NCBI GenBank assembly: GCA_942492225.1 | Contig: CALODS010000028.1 | Span: 1 to 51,558 of the forward strand | Direction of reading: 5' to 3' | Source of the DNA: JAFGTX01 sp942492225 | GTDB taxonomy: Bacteria > Bacillota > Clostridia > Peptostreptococcales > Acidaminobacteraceae | DNA length: 51,558 nucleotides | In this document: in pieces, positions 37,435 to 51,162 of the stretch | Layout: each line of letters starts with the position of its first letter | Numbering within the stretch: the stretch's first letter is position 1 | Position numbers and translations under genes: made by a program | The notes under the pieces: generated by a model | Databases searched by the model: none | Told to the model about the DNA's origin: nothing | The model's input: only the letters and a program-made list of their open reading frames with translations

Positions 37435-38061
37435 ATGAAAATTGTGTACAGCAATAAAAAGTGGGATATTGATAATGCACCATTTAAGGAACGTCATGTG
37501 GTGATGTTAGAATTATTGCTGCTAAATCGGACTTATCAAGCGAGTTTATCAAAACTGTAAATCCAGGTATGGCATTGGTCGTGAATTACTTATAGTAGTA
37601 AAAATAAATGTATTGTTTGATTTGCACCACAAGGCAAAATCAAATTCAAAAAATTATTATGACACAAAAATTTCTGTATTTGAAGTTGAGAAACTTAGAT
37701 TTGCAGACAGATGTTTATTTGAAAAAGTTTGAGTTGCATGTGTACTGAGAAGATGATAGGGCATCTAATGTTATATTTAATGAAATGATACCAGAAGATT
37801 ATAAATGAAAATATAGAACCAGTTGTTTGGTGAGAGTACTTTTTAGTAGACGCAGGAATCAGAAATTGAATTGTACACGCTTGACGAATAAATGTTTGAC
37901 CATATTAAAATGTACTGATAAGATGAACATCTAAAAATATTTATGTGAGTATGGAGATATGGAGTGTTTTTCACAGATTAAAATACCCGAGTGGTAAACC
38001 AATTGCCGATGTTGGAGAAATCGTTACAATTGACCGGAAAAGAGAAGAGGACTATCTATAA
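37435..38061 (+). pseudogene. Mirror copy of the cassette formyltransferase gene
   Basis: Noisy copy of 33465-32761, with the parent's start ATGAGAATTGTTATTGC reduced to ATGAAAATTGTG. Confidence 0.8.
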
Positions 38062-38062
38062 G

Positions 38063-38625
38063 ATGAGAAGGCATTAATATTGTTGCTCATCTGATGATGA
38101 AAATGTAGGTTTAGGCTCAACAATAAAGAAAATGACTTTCAAGTGATACTACTAGTTGTGTGATTTTGGGTGAAGAAATTGCTTAAGAGAGATAATAGAA
38201 ATGATACGAAATGTGAGCATTTGGATGATTTGAAATCACGAATATTCTGCTAAATTGTAGGCTAATTGTGATCTTCAATTTTGATGTAGATTTGATAACT
38301 GTATTTAGATGTAATCAAAAATTACTAAAATAATTGATAGGCAAACCGAGAATATCATTTTTGCATCATTATGGCGATTTGAATATTGATCGACCGTGAG
38401 CTTGTATAGCTATTGTGTTAAGCGAAATTTATTGCTTCCATACACAACGGAATGGGGTATAAATATGGCGACTCAACAACTATTTTTGTGATGTAACAAG
38501 AAAAACTATTGTCCATGCATCAGAGATAAGAGGTTTCCTCTTTCGATGTATAAACATTAAAAACAATTGCAAACAAGTAATTGGCACTACATATGCTGAA
38601 ACATTTAAGTTGACAAGTGAATTAG
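38063..38625 (+). pseudogene. Mirror copy of the PIG-L deacetylase gene
   Basis: Noisy copy of 32759-32070; CTCATCTGATGATGAAAAT near 38086 echoes the AHPDDE codons. Confidence 0.8.
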
Positions 38626-38635
38626 GAAGATGACA

Positions 38636-39673
38636 ATGTTTATTCTATGGCAAGTATGTGAAGAAGATGATATAAGTAATAATTACTAAAGTCGAGATTT
38701 TTTAACGACGAACCTAATAATTGAAACTTTTTTGAAAAGAATTTGCGAAATATGTTGGTTCCCAAATACGCTGTAGCGTAGAGTGGAACGGCAACACTTC
38801 ATATTTCATGTTTGGCTTGCTGTGTCAAGGTGATCCAGAAATTTGTTGAGGATATTACTTTTGTAGTTCGAAATTCATTGTTATATTGTGGTGGTGAACC
38901 TATGTTTTCAGATATTGATTTAGAAACATTAAATATTGATACAAAGATATAGAACAAAAAATAACAAAAAAAACTTACAAGGCAATTTTCTGGTTATACC
39001 ATTAGGTAATCAATGGAATTGGAAATTGTCGAGTTGGAAAAATTGATTTGATTGTAATTGAATGCATCTCATGCTCGTAAAATACAGTACAAAAGAGACA
39101 AAAATTCTGGATCATCTACTGTGACTTTGATCTTGGGTTATCCTGTAGCTATATTGCCACGAGATTGGAATAGTAACAGCCGGATAAATTGAAATTGTAG
39201 ATATTAGGAATACACGTGATTGGATATGTCAAAATCGAATGTTGTCGATATTACGAGCAGTTGGAAAACAGTTATATTACCGTATTAGTGATATTCAATA
39301 AACACTAGACAAGTCAACTAGAAGATTGATCTTTGTGTTTGGAACGTGACGTGAAATTGCAGTGGCCTATGAATAACTTTGGAAATAATCATAATAATGC
39401 CCTTCAAAAAATGAATGATTCAAGGAATAGTTACCATTTGTATGTTACAGTTAAAAAATCATAATAGAAAATTGTTGATAAATTGAGAAATGTTGGTTTA
39501 GATGTTAATGTTCATTATGTTCTGTTTATAAACATCCATATTATCAAAAATGGGTATATGGGGATCAAATAATGTTAACGAAATGTTATTATGAAAACAA
39601 TTAGTATTCCGGTATCCATTAATGAATAATGAAGAAGTTATGTTGTTGAAAAATAAATGAAATTATTAAATGA
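38636..39673 (+). pseudogene. Mirror copy of the PseC-like aminotransferase gene
   Basis: Noisy copy of 32067-30943, from ATGTTTATTC at 38636 to ATTATTAAATGA at 39673. Confidence 0.8.
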
Positions 39674-39696
39674 TAAAAAGAGAAGAATTAAAATTT

Positions 39697-40473
39697 ATGA
39701 GAAGAAATAGAAAAACATTTAATTGTAGAAACGAGTTGCAAAGGTGATATGAAATCGCCAGAATTGATTAAGATGGCATACTATTTTGTAAAGCGAAAAC
39801 CAAGGGAAAAATAATGGGGACAGTAACTGGTGTATAATGCAGCATCCTGTCCTGCAAATTCGTATGGTGACATGGTGAGCATCTGAAATTTAGGATTTGA
39901 TGTTGAGAAACATCATAAGCAGCAAAAATTGGTGTGATGAGTTTGGGATTAGTATAATTTTCTGTTTGGGGCCCCAACTTCAACCTTGTCCTTGGCAAGA
40001 GTTTATTAAAATTCCTTCAGCATGTAGTAATCGTGTAGTGTTGACTGGTTATGTCGGAAATTATAAATGGTGAGTGCATTTATCGTTTGGTAGAGCCACG
40101 AGAAGGAAGCCTTTTTTGAAAAGAAAAGGAAAAGAACAAGACGTGAATTTATTGTTGTACTTCTGGAGAAATTACTGTTCAGAAATTTGAGAATAACTAC
40201 TTTTGAAATAAACCAGATTAAATGAAAGATATTCGTAGAGTTAAGAAAATCGGTTTTCAGGCAAATTGTTGCTGTGGATATTGCAGCATATGCTTTGGAG
40301 CTTCTGTAATCGAACGTACCCATTGGATAGAACATGGAAAAAGGCAGACATGCAGCACGTGGGGTAGTGGTGCTGAAAAGGTTAAAGGGACACAAATACT
40401 TGTAGCGTTAACGTATAAAAGAAAATACTTGATGTAGTGGTACAAGGAAAAGAAACTTAAGTATAGGCGTTAA
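39697..40473 (+). pseudogene. Mirror copy of the nonulosonate synthase gene
   Basis: Noisy copy of 30922-30047. It also echoes the parent's stop directly before the next gene, so it gives no hidden SAF domain. Confidence 0.8.
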
Positions 40474-40475
40474 TT

Positions 40476-41549
40476 GTGTGTGGGGATATTGGTAACAATG
40501 TTGCACTAATACCTATTAGAGGTGGAGTAAATCGATACCATTAAAAATTATAAAATATCAATGGAAGACACTGGTTTATTGGGTACTTGATGCTGAAATG
40601 TGTGTTAACGAGATAGATAAAATAGTTGTATCTGGGTATGGGATAGAATATCGTTAGTCAATATAATTCTGACAAGCCAACAACAGAACTCAAGAAGTTC
40701 TTTGATTCTCTCGACGAGATATGCTGAGTTTGCACAAGGTTTAATAATCTTCAATACTTGGTGCGAAACTTGTATCTCCATTACTGACGTCTACTGATTT
40801 AAGAAAAGGTTTTCGTGAATTTGAGAACCCTGTGATGATAGTGTTCTCTCAGTTGTGGAGCAAAGAGATTTATTGGAATGGATATAAGCAGTTAATGCAG
40901 GTTATAATGAAGACCTAGACGTCGGGAATTTGATGGATTTTGATTTGAGACTTTATATAACGACTCGAAAAATGTACTTTGATTTCAAGTAGATATATCT
41001 GGACATGTTGGTAAAATAATAGACTTGACACGAAATTTGATGAAATTTCAGATGAGAAATTATTAAAACTTTTGAGACAAAAATTTCATAACTAATTTTT
41101 GATAACTAGAAGGATTAAGTGCGTTATATCTGATATTTTGATATAATGATGGCGGGATATATTATTCTGAAAATGTGCGGAAAAATTGAGTTAAAAAAAA
41201 TTTAATACAAAGACAGTATGGCTTTAAATTACTAAAAGAAGCTGGGTTTTATCACTGGTATTATAACTGGAAAGGATATTAATCTTGGCAAACGTCGTGC
41301 AAATAAAATGAAATTGAATTTTGTTTATTTAATTTTCAAAAATAATTGAAATTATCGAAAAATTTATTGCAAATTCAATCTTCAAAAGAATGAAATTGCT
41401 TATATTGGTGATGATATTAGAATGTGAACAAGAATGAGACAGCTGTTCTGTTGCAGATGGTATGAAATCGAGATTAAGTCTGGCAAACTTTGACTATGTT
41501 ACAACTGTAAATTAGTTGTAGCTGAGATTATATTAAATTTTCGAAGGAA
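40476..41549 (+). pseudogene. Mirror copy of the CMP-transferase/HAD fusion gene
   Basis: Noisy copy of 30044-28863, starting with the same GTGTGTG-type start and ending TTTTCGAAGGAAT. Confidence 0.8.
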
Positions 41550-41561
41550 TGGGGATAAGAT

Positions 41562-42347
41562 ATGAAAGGTATTATTTTAGCTGGAGCTCAAACTACATCC
41601 CATTACCGAGAGGCATTGGCAACTGCTTCTATTTATGATAAGCCGATGATTTACTATCCATTATCTGTGTTAATGCTGAGCTCCAAATCAGAGAAATTTT
41701 AATTATTTCTAACAATGAATATATTGATATGTATAAAAACTCTTTTAGGTGATGAGTTTCACATCTTGGATTAAGCATAGAGTACCACAAGTACAAGATA
41801 GCCCAAGGTAGCTGATGCTGCTCATAGTTGGTGGCAAAATGATGATGTATGCTTGATTTTGGAGTAGGCTGTGTTTTATAGTCAAGGGTTTTCTCTTTTG
41901 GAGAATGCCTAAAAGTTTTCAGATAATGCGAGGCCATATTTGGTATTATGTAAACGTCAAGTTTAGTGGTAGTTGGCGACCGACAATGCCATGGTTGACC
42001 ATATTTTGGAAGAAAAAACCAAAAGATCCAAAATCTAATTATGCAATACGAGACCCTATTTCTAGCAAAATGATGTTGTTGAAGGGATAAACCATGTAGA
42101 AACTGAAATTGAAATAACTGATTTTAAATAAGATATATTTAGAAAGCAATAACTTAGAAATTTTAGGTAGAGATTTGCTTATTGGAATACGGGATCTTAT
42201 GATGGATTAGCAGATGCACATCTACTGTTTGTTAGGACAATTCAAAAAACTGGACCACTATGTAGGCTGTTTAAGAAGAGTTGCATATCATAATGATTGG
42301 ATCAATGAGCTGCAACTAGAAAACTAGGATTAGAGTTAAAACAGGTA
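41562..42347 (+). pseudogene. Mirror copy of rfbA
   Basis: Noisy copy of 28851-28018, starting ATGAAAGGTATTATTTTAGC as in the parent. Confidence 0.8.
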
Positions 42348-42396
42348 TGGAAAGTATTTTGAGTTTGATCTAGTATAAATGAAGTGGGGTACATAA

Positions 42397-43392
42397 ATGA
42401 GAAAATTTAGTGACCGGAAATGTACCCAAATTTATAGGTAGCAATTTTTGAAATATATGGTTAGTATTCTGATTGTCATTTTGTTAATGTGGATGTTACA
42501 ACTTATGCGAAATTTGGATAATATTTGATATTGCTAGAATTATACTTTGTGAAAATAACGATGGGTCTAGAGAGAATCAGTGGATGAAATATTCTTGAAA
42601 TACAACTTTGACAGTGTAATAAATTTTTGCAACAGAATCTTGCATGACATAATAGTATTGATGATCAAATGGACAACAATATATTGTGTTCATAGATATT
42701 GTAGAATATTGGAGAGATAAATCTAATAATAAGTAATTATAAACCTAGTAATTTTACAGTTTCAACGAATGAGATTTATAGACATTGGGGAGAGGATGAG
42801 ACATTTTGGAAAACACCTCATGTACCCTATTAGCCATGTGCTTCACAAACGAAGTGGGAGATATGTGTACGAACGCTCCAGAACGTATGGTAATGCCAGT
42901 TAACGAGATGTCAGTAATAACTATGGACCATACCAATAATGCTGAAAAGTTAATTCCTTTAATGATGGAAAACAACTTTGTGTCTGAACAAGAAACCTAC
43001 CTTTATACGGTAGATTGTATGCAAATTAGAGACTGGCTTCATGTATCTGATCATTGTTCGACTGCCAGTAATACTGTGTTACAATTTGGTAAACTTGGTG
43101 AAGTTTATAATATTGGGTAGTAATAATGAACAGTTACAATATTGATATCTGTTTAAGCTTATTATATCTAGACTTCAAAAGTCTGAAAAATTAATAGAGT
43201 ACGTAGCAGATACCGTTCCGAAAAGACATGATAGACGTTATGCCAGGTTTATGTTGGCAAATTTCGAGCGGAATTTGTTGAGGAAACAAGTTACATTTTG
43301 GTGGGAGAGAGGAATCGACAAATATTGACAATTTATAACTTAGAAAATGGCGAGAAATGAGACGAAGAAAATATATAAAAAACAGTCGACAG
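42397..43392 (+). pseudogene. Mirror copy of rfbB
   Basis: Noisy copy of 27967-26936. The stretch near 43018-43060 (ATGCAAATTAGAGACTGGC onwards) is almost perfect. Confidence 0.8.
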
Positions 43393-43394
43393 TG

Positions 43395-44640
43395 AGATAT
43401 TAAAAAACAAAAGAGAGTATTATTGTGTACATTATAGTATTTACGGTTTTAGATATATTTTGCTTTTGGGAGTATGAAAGTATTGAGAATTAGTACTTAA
43501 TACCTGCGATATTCTTAGCAAATGCTACAATGATAAGTATTTTAGTATTCGACCAAAATGCATCTACCATAAATATCATATATTATGGAACTGAATTCCA
43601 ATTTGATGATGTTCGATTTCAAGACTGTCGTGTCATGAAATCATAAGGATTTAGTATTGATTTGCCAAAGTAAGAATGTGTTAGTAATAAGAAATATGGT
43701 GCTTGAGTATTAGATATTTAGCGTACTGTTGAAATTAAAATTTTCAAAATAGTGGGAATGCTTCAAATGTGTCAGAACTAATGGGATGCAGTACTGGACT
43801 AATAGACAAGGTTATAAAATTTCATCAGAGAAATGTTTATGAAATAATTATATCAATCTCTTTGAAACGAAACGAGGTCAGAATGACAAAATTATTCAAA
43901 TCAACCTAAAAATTAATATTTTGCAATTGTTTATAGTTAATTGGTGGGAAGTTTACAGTTAATCAAATAAGAAATTGAAGGTGGGTAGTAGGACGACGAC
44001 CAGTGCATCTTAATGATTAATTGTGTTACATAAAAGGAAAACGTGTATTGTCTGACAAGTTCTGAACATGTCGTCAGATATCAAGATTTCAGCCTGAAGA
44101 ACTGATTATAATCGATATATATGAAAATAATGTGTATATTTCACCAAAATGAATTGGATAGATTATACAATTCATATAGACTTGAAATTGAACTAAATCT
44201 AAAAGTAATTGTTGTTTCATTCTGAATCGTAATAGAATAGAGAAACATTCTCGAAAAAATTCAGCTGTGCCAATATTTCATGCGGCTGCTCACAGTATGT
44301 TCTTGTGGAAGTGTATATGAAACTGTAAATAATATATTAGGAACTAATGTAGCTAGTTTATCGGATGAGATTAAAAGTCGTAAAAAATTCTTTATATTTC
44401 AGATTCAAGTGATAAAACTGTTAATCAATAAATTGAAAGATAATTGTATTGGCATATGGAAATTATTAGACATGATTATACCGAAATTTCTTCAAGCTAA
44501 GAGGTTAAAATATTTATTAACTCATATTGGCAATCCAGTGAAAAATAATTGATTCTGCTTATGATAAAATTCACATTTAAAACTTTAGAAGTTAAATTAG
44601 ACAAAGTGATAGAGAATTTGTAATTTCAGACAAAATGGCT
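43395..44640 (+). pseudogene. Mirror copy of the dead capD gene
   Basis: Noisy copy of about 26930-25510. A pseudogene copied with the same error density as intact genes argues for read error rather than decay. Confidence 0.8.
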
Positions 44641-44735
44641 GATTAAATGATAAATTATTAGTTGATAAATTGAAGGTATTTAATACCTACTTTAAATGTA
44701 ATAATATTAATATAAATTTTTGGAAATAGAATATT

Positions 44736-45701
44736 ATGGAAAGATTAGTAACAAGATATATCATTGCATGATTTGTTAGTTTTTTTAAAAGAATGGAAAA
44801 TAATTATAGCTACCAACGGGATTAATGACAGTTGCAACTTTTATGTGTCTTCAAATGACAACAGTCACTTTATATGATCGGGTAGATATTTCAATAAATG
44901 TACATTTTGACAAGAACTCGGAAATTATTTAAAAATTATTATGGATTATTACACAGATTATTATTTCGCTACGGTGTGAAGACTTAGATTTAGATATGAG
45001 TACAACTGAAAATTATTAGTAATGTGTACTCATATTCCCAATAACTCATAAAATTCATGTTTCTTATACGAAAAACACAAATCAGATGAAAATGGCACTT
45101 TAAATTTTAGATACTCGTATTGATAATTTTATCAATTATACTTCGAAATGACAAGGATGCTCAGATTCTTTAACTAATAAAAGCATAGACGAGATAAGAA
45201 AACTACAATATTGATTTGAAAAAAAATTAATCAAAAACCTAAAATTACCGTATTGGAAGATATTAATAGGGTAATCTTACTTAAAAAAATCATTACTTCC
45301 GAATCTGAAATGCTGATAAATTATTCGAAAACTGTAATAAAATTTAGAAAATAATGTGTTTTATCAAGAAACATTGAATCCAAGTTACATTCAAACAAAA
45401 GGAATGCTAACGAAATATATAATAAAATAGAGATTGAGAATCTACAGGATTTTATTGATGAGATGACATGGAAATACTGTCTCGAGCAACCACCAGCTGA
45501 AAAGGGTGAAACGAGACGCAAAATTCTCGATAAAACGACTGCTAGAAAATTTTGGGAAAGCTTTCCCTATGATACCTGAAATAATACTTCTCATTTAATT
45601 AGTGATAATTTTAGGTTTGACAGTTTCTCCCACGTAGTAATCGCAAAATTTTATGGATAAATGATCTATTTTGACTAGACTACCGAAACAATGCAATATA
45701 G
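44736..45701 (+). pseudogene. Mirror copy of the intact wzz gene
   Basis: Noisy copy of 25413-24367, including the spacer before it (44640-44735). Confidence 0.8.
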
Positions 45702-45731
45702 AACGCTACGAGACAATGTTGGAGAATATTA

Positions 45732-46200
45732 CTGTCGCGAAGGATTGAAGACTGAAACAGTATGGTGGATGACAAATCAATGATATATTAATTTAAGGAT
45801 TTCAAGCGGTAGACATTGTCCATAGAAGAAGGCCAAGAACATATTAAGTGTCATCAGAATGAATGCATTTTGGAATTACAGAATCAGATGATAAATATCT
45901 TGGAACAGTTAGTCTAAAGAATATTGTCGAGTAATATGAGCATACAGTAAAATGCGATAGTACCCCAAGAGAATGTGCAATTAGCCCACATTTATTGCTA
46001 GAAATGCTACTGAAAAGATTATAATCGATTGTAATTTTTAATAAACTGAAATTGAAAAGATTTATTTTGAATGTTTTTGACTAAAAACAAAACTGTAAAT
46101 TTTTTATGAAAAGATAATTTTGAAATAGTGGTTTAAAAAAACCTGTCTTAATCGATGGAGTATATTACGAGAGATGGTATGCGGTATTAATGAAAGTTGA
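45732..46200 (+). pseudogene. Mirror copy of the RimJ/RimL-like GNAT gene
   Basis: Noisy copy of 24333-23842. Confidence 0.75.
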
Positions 46201-46211
46201 AAATTGTCAAA

Positions 46212-47562
46212 TATAACTTTTACTCGTTAGAAATTTTTTTCGTTTTTTTTTCTATTGTCTTTTTTCTTTGTGGATATTACTCAAAGACAATAGGAAAACG
46301 CAAAATCTATTGTTGTTATTTTTCAGTTGATCTGTTCTATGTAGGATTGGAGATTTTTATCTTTAATTTTGAAATTATTACGTGGTGGGTCATGGTATTT
46401 CAAAAGTAAAGAAAATATTCACAAGGAAATTATTTTATTAATGAAGTATTTTGTGAATCTGAAATACTTTGCTATTTTAAGTATGGTAATTTCTTTATTG
46501 ACAATTTAGACCATATCTTCGTAGAATTTAGGAAGACGAGTCAAATCCATTCGCTGCAAATTTCGGCCTGGTGGGATTGAATTTTATAACTTTCAGACCT
46601 TAAAGACCCACCTTATTGATGTCTATAGGAAAACCCTGAAAGAGTTTTTCAGTTTTGCAGCCGAATTTCATTTTTTTCACAGTTGCGGAGATATTGAAGA
46701 GCCGGAAGCATTATTGCCTCAATTTCTCGAGAAATTCGATTATGCTATTGCCATAGATGGATTAAAGCAATCACTATGAAATTGACTAAGAAGTTGAAAT
46801 TGCTGACAATTAGTAGATATTGTATATGGCAATTACACTAATTATGAGGTACGCTTTGATAAGACATTTTACTTTTGCATTTTCATTATATGGAGATTTT
46901 TCTGGATACTCTGCAATTGTACGTCAAAATCAGTAGGTTTTCACCTTTGAGAGAAAAATTTCTCATATCCGTTTTTTCAGGAAATTTATTGAGTTTTGGA
47001 AAGATATAACCCTTTCACTGGCATCGTAGTTCCGGGATTATGTATATCTTCCCTTGGCGAAAATCGTAAATAATAGGTTTCTGAAAACTAGAAATGTAAT
47101 AGCAATATTTTTAATGTAGTTTATAATAATTGCTGATTATTAACGAAATTTGAATGAAATGCAGTAGTATTGCCAGAATATTATTAAACTAACGAAATAA
47201 ACTATACGAGAATTGTGGCTTCTGAAGAATAAATAACCAACGCATTTAATGAGAAAAATATGCTTGTTACATTTACTTTATTCTGTATAGCTAATAATAT
47301 TTAGATCAATGCTTGCTATTAACATTCAATTTTTGTAAACAGATTATTTACTATCAAGTTACCATTTTCAAGAGAACTGTTATTTATCTAGGTTTATTAG
47401 TTTCTTTATTTTAATTAGAATGAAAAATTGGAAGAGAGAAAATATCAATATCTAATTTCTTTATCCAAAGCGTGTTTTAGATGAGACTTATATTACGTTA
47501 TTCTATTGTTTATTTATTTCTTTGGTGGGGCATCTCAACATTTCTTGCATTTTCAATTTTAG
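46212..47562 (+). pseudogene. Mirror copy of the MBOAT gene
   Basis: Noisy copy of 23827-22382; the stretch 46741-46775 repeats the parent almost exactly. Confidence 0.8.
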
Positions 47563-47578
47563 AATGTGATAAGAAAAT

Positions 47579-48416
47579 ATGAAATTATATCAAAAAAAAT
47601 GTTGTATTTATTCGCTGTGAACACCTTTTTTGGAGCAATGGAGAACTTTTCTTTGAGAAATATCCTTGTATTCTGTAAGTGAATATTTGGAAATTTTCCG
47701 ATGAAATCGAAATTCTATTTTAGGTAATTCTCATATTTGGAATCGATGCAAGTATCTTGACTATAAAATTCCAGAATCATATTTCTCAAATCAATAGTAT
47801 GACTACTTGATTTATGATAAATTCAGTGCACAACTTTCGAAAAATTAAAGTATTTAGTAATTCCAATGTCTTATGCATCGTTATTTCCAAACATTGAATA
47901 TTAGAATAGAATAGGAAGAACTTATTAATTATACACTATACTATGATATTCAGGGATACAACGCTTAGAAGTGGTAGAAATAATGCGAAAAAAATATTTG
48001 ATTATTGTACTAGGAAAAGATGTGATCCAGAATTTGGATTTGGTTACAAATTATCATTCGTCGATCAAGAAGACAAAACGGGAAGAATAACAGCAAAAAA
48101 TTCCATACTGTAGTAGAAATTGTACAAAATAGTAATTATCTTGAAAAAAATTATCAGCTTAGCTGAAACAGAATGTACAAGGGTTATGTGTGCCTCCACC
48201 CATATATAAGACTATATTGGAAATAATATGGATAAAAAAATCTTCTTAGTATGTATTATAAAATTGATGAATTACTAGAGAATTATGACCATGTTAAATA
48301 TGTAATTACTTAGATAATTAGTTTGTTCGGTAATGATGATTATGATGCGGATCGACATTTTAAAACGAAATTAGTGCAAAATTGTTGGGAACTGGTGGCT
48401 GACGGTAAGAATGTAA
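47579..48416 (+). pseudogene. Mirror copy of the SGNH gene
   Basis: Noisy copy of 22368-21451, starting ATGAAATTATATATC-like at 47579. Confidence 0.8.
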
Positions 48417-48482
48417 CATAAATCCGTGAAAATGAATAATAAATTTTTAGAGAATAAGTGATGCTATTGCAAGTGATTTATA

Positions 48483-49619
48483 ATGAAAATACCATTTTCA
48501 CCACCAGATGTACACAAGAAGAAATTGATGAATTTAATGGAAAATACACTAAATCTGGATGGTGTAACAGGTCAAAACAAGATTTGAAAAGAAAATTGCA
48601 AATTTAATAATACGAATATGGCAATTGGGTCTACTATATGGGATATTTAAAGATTATTAGGTGTAGGATCAGATGATGAATAATCACATGTGTATACATA
48701 TTCAGCGTCTGCAAGTGTCATAACACACGTAGGTAATGCTGAAAATAATTTGATACAGGGAAGGAATTCATATCATATTGATTATGATGCTATAGCAAAA
48801 TACGAGTACTACTACAGAGACGAAGTGATGGATTGTAGGTGGTTATCAAACATTATGTGATTATGATAAGATTTTCGAAATTGAAGGCAAGAAAACTTAT
48901 TTGTGCCATCAAATGAAATTCAGGTACATTCGGTAGGTGATGGGTCCCAGCGAATACTGTATTCAATTGGAGGAACTTACAAGGGAAAATGAGCGTGAAA
49001 TGATTTTACAACGTTTTCATTTCATGCAGTAAAGAACCTAACTTTACCTCGGAAGTGATGGAGCAGTACACTGGAATAGTATAGATGGAATAGTGATGAG
49101 ATCAATTTATAAAGCTGTATATTTACTTTTCACTTCATGGTCAATCGAAGAATAACAGCAAAAAATTTTGTTTGGAATAACTTGGAAATATGATATCATG
49201 GCTCCAAATTGCCGTGTAATATGACAGATGTCATGTCATCTATAAGTTACAGTTGAAAAAAGGTATGCTGATATTTTAAAAAAGAGAAACATATAATTGA
49301 ACAATATGATAAATTATTAGAAAATCTAGAGATTGAAACATGTGCGATATACAGAAACACGCACATCTGAAGTGACATATATTTGACAAGGCTAACTGTA
49401 AATCAGAGGATTATAGAAATGAGGTAATTACTAAGTTAGCTGAAAGAGGCATAACTTCAAATGTTCATTATAAGCCTTTACCAATGCATACTGCTTATAA
49501 AAATTTAGGATTTGATATTAAAAATTACCCGAATACTTTGAAATGTATGAAATGAGTTATCGTGCCATTGTACAATTTCATTGTAGTAATTTGAAGAACA
49601 TGCAGAGAAATAAGTGTAG
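48483..49619 (+). pseudogene. Mirror copy of the second aminotransferase gene
   Basis: Noisy copy of 21369-20164; the stretch 49440-49530 is nearly clean. Confidence 0.8.
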
Positions 49620-49623
49620 TTTC

Positions 49624-50217
49624 GTGTATCAAGGTAAAACGTGCTAGATTTGATTCTGTCACTTCTAATCTGTCCAGTCTTGTTACTTGTAATTATATTA
49701 TTGGTCCCGATTATATCCTTTCAAGATAAAAAGAGAGTCTATTTTACAACGCTCCAAGATTCAATTAAAACGAAAAATATTTCAAAATGTACAAATTGCA
49801 ACTTCCCATGAAATAATTTCCCAGATATCAGAAATGACTTTTTTTTTTTCTACAATTCAGATAGTTGAGAGGTTACTTCCTATTGGAAAAATTTATTAGA
49901 AAACAAGTATAGATAGAGATACCCTCAGACTATCAATATAATTAAAGGTTATATTACTTTCAAGTCCCCAACCACATTTACCATAGAAAATTGAAGTATA
50001 TGAAAGAAATGAAATAAGGAAATTTGGAAATTGCACATCCTAAAATTGGTGTAACTTTTTAAAAGCGGCCCACTGAAGAAATAATGCCATACCAGAAGAG
50101 ATCGTATACACAAAATGATATTTATTATATTGATAAACTTTCATTTGTATTCGATGTTAAAATTTTGATTAGTTTTTTTTTTGAAATTTTTAAAAAGAAA
50201 ATATTTATATTAAATAG
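49624..50217 (+). pseudogene. Mirror copy of the initiating sugar transferase gene
   Basis: Noisy copy of 20159-19572 with the same GTG start context (TTTCGTGTATC). Confidence 0.8.
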
Positions 50218-50249
50218 AATCGTAGTAAATTGAAAATGGAAGATAATAG

Positions 50250-51132
50250 ATGAAACACATTTTATTTGTAGGTAATCAAGACAAATTTGAAACACAATAT
50301 ATAATGACAGAAATGAAATGTGATATAGAAGATGTTTTTATTGAAAAGTTTTTTATGCGTATGAACATATAAAATACTATTGTAAATCTAGAAAGCATCT
50401 AGATGATGAATCAAACATACCATATAAACTTAATGCAAGAATTTTTATTTTTATGGAAATAATCAATATGAGTCATAAATTTGATTATTTGATGTTTTTT
50501 GAATATAGAAGAATTGATTGATAATTCACTGATAGTAAAACCCGCAATAAGCTTTTCGAGGAACTCATTTTTCTGCCACTTCCTAGATATAGAGGATTTT
50601 GCTCCGATTGAATTGAACATTGATCAATGATGAAAAAGAAACGGCAGTAAATCTTTTTTTTCTTGGTGACAAAGTTGATAATTGATATAATTTGTAAAAA
50701 GATGACAACAACGCCTTGATGATGATGTATTCATTATATCGAAAATGCATTGAAAAATTTAAAGAAATGATGTATTCAAATATCAACACTAGAAAATAAT
50801 TCCTTTAAAACACTTAAACTAGATGGATTCACTGGCAACACCGAAATCCTGATGATGGATTGATTGAGTAGATGAATTCTTCGAAATTATTTATAATTTA
50901 GCACGTGGAAATATGCCAATGCATTTTCTGGTGCGTTCACATATATTGAAAATAACAAGATTATTATTCGATCTTGTAAAGAATACTCTATTCCAAAATA
51001 GAGGTGTAATTCAAGGTAAAGTTATAAGATTATAGAGGATCAGTGTATTAGGCAATGACATGTGGTATAATGTGCAAAAATTGAACGAGACAATGGAAGC
51101 GTAATGCAAATTAGTGTCGAATAATTTGGGAT
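50250..51132 (+). pseudogene. Mirror copy of the second formyltransferase gene
   Basis: Noisy copy of 19541-18621. Confidence 0.8.
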
Positions 51133-51162
51133 AATAATAGCTATAAAACTGAGAGGAATCAA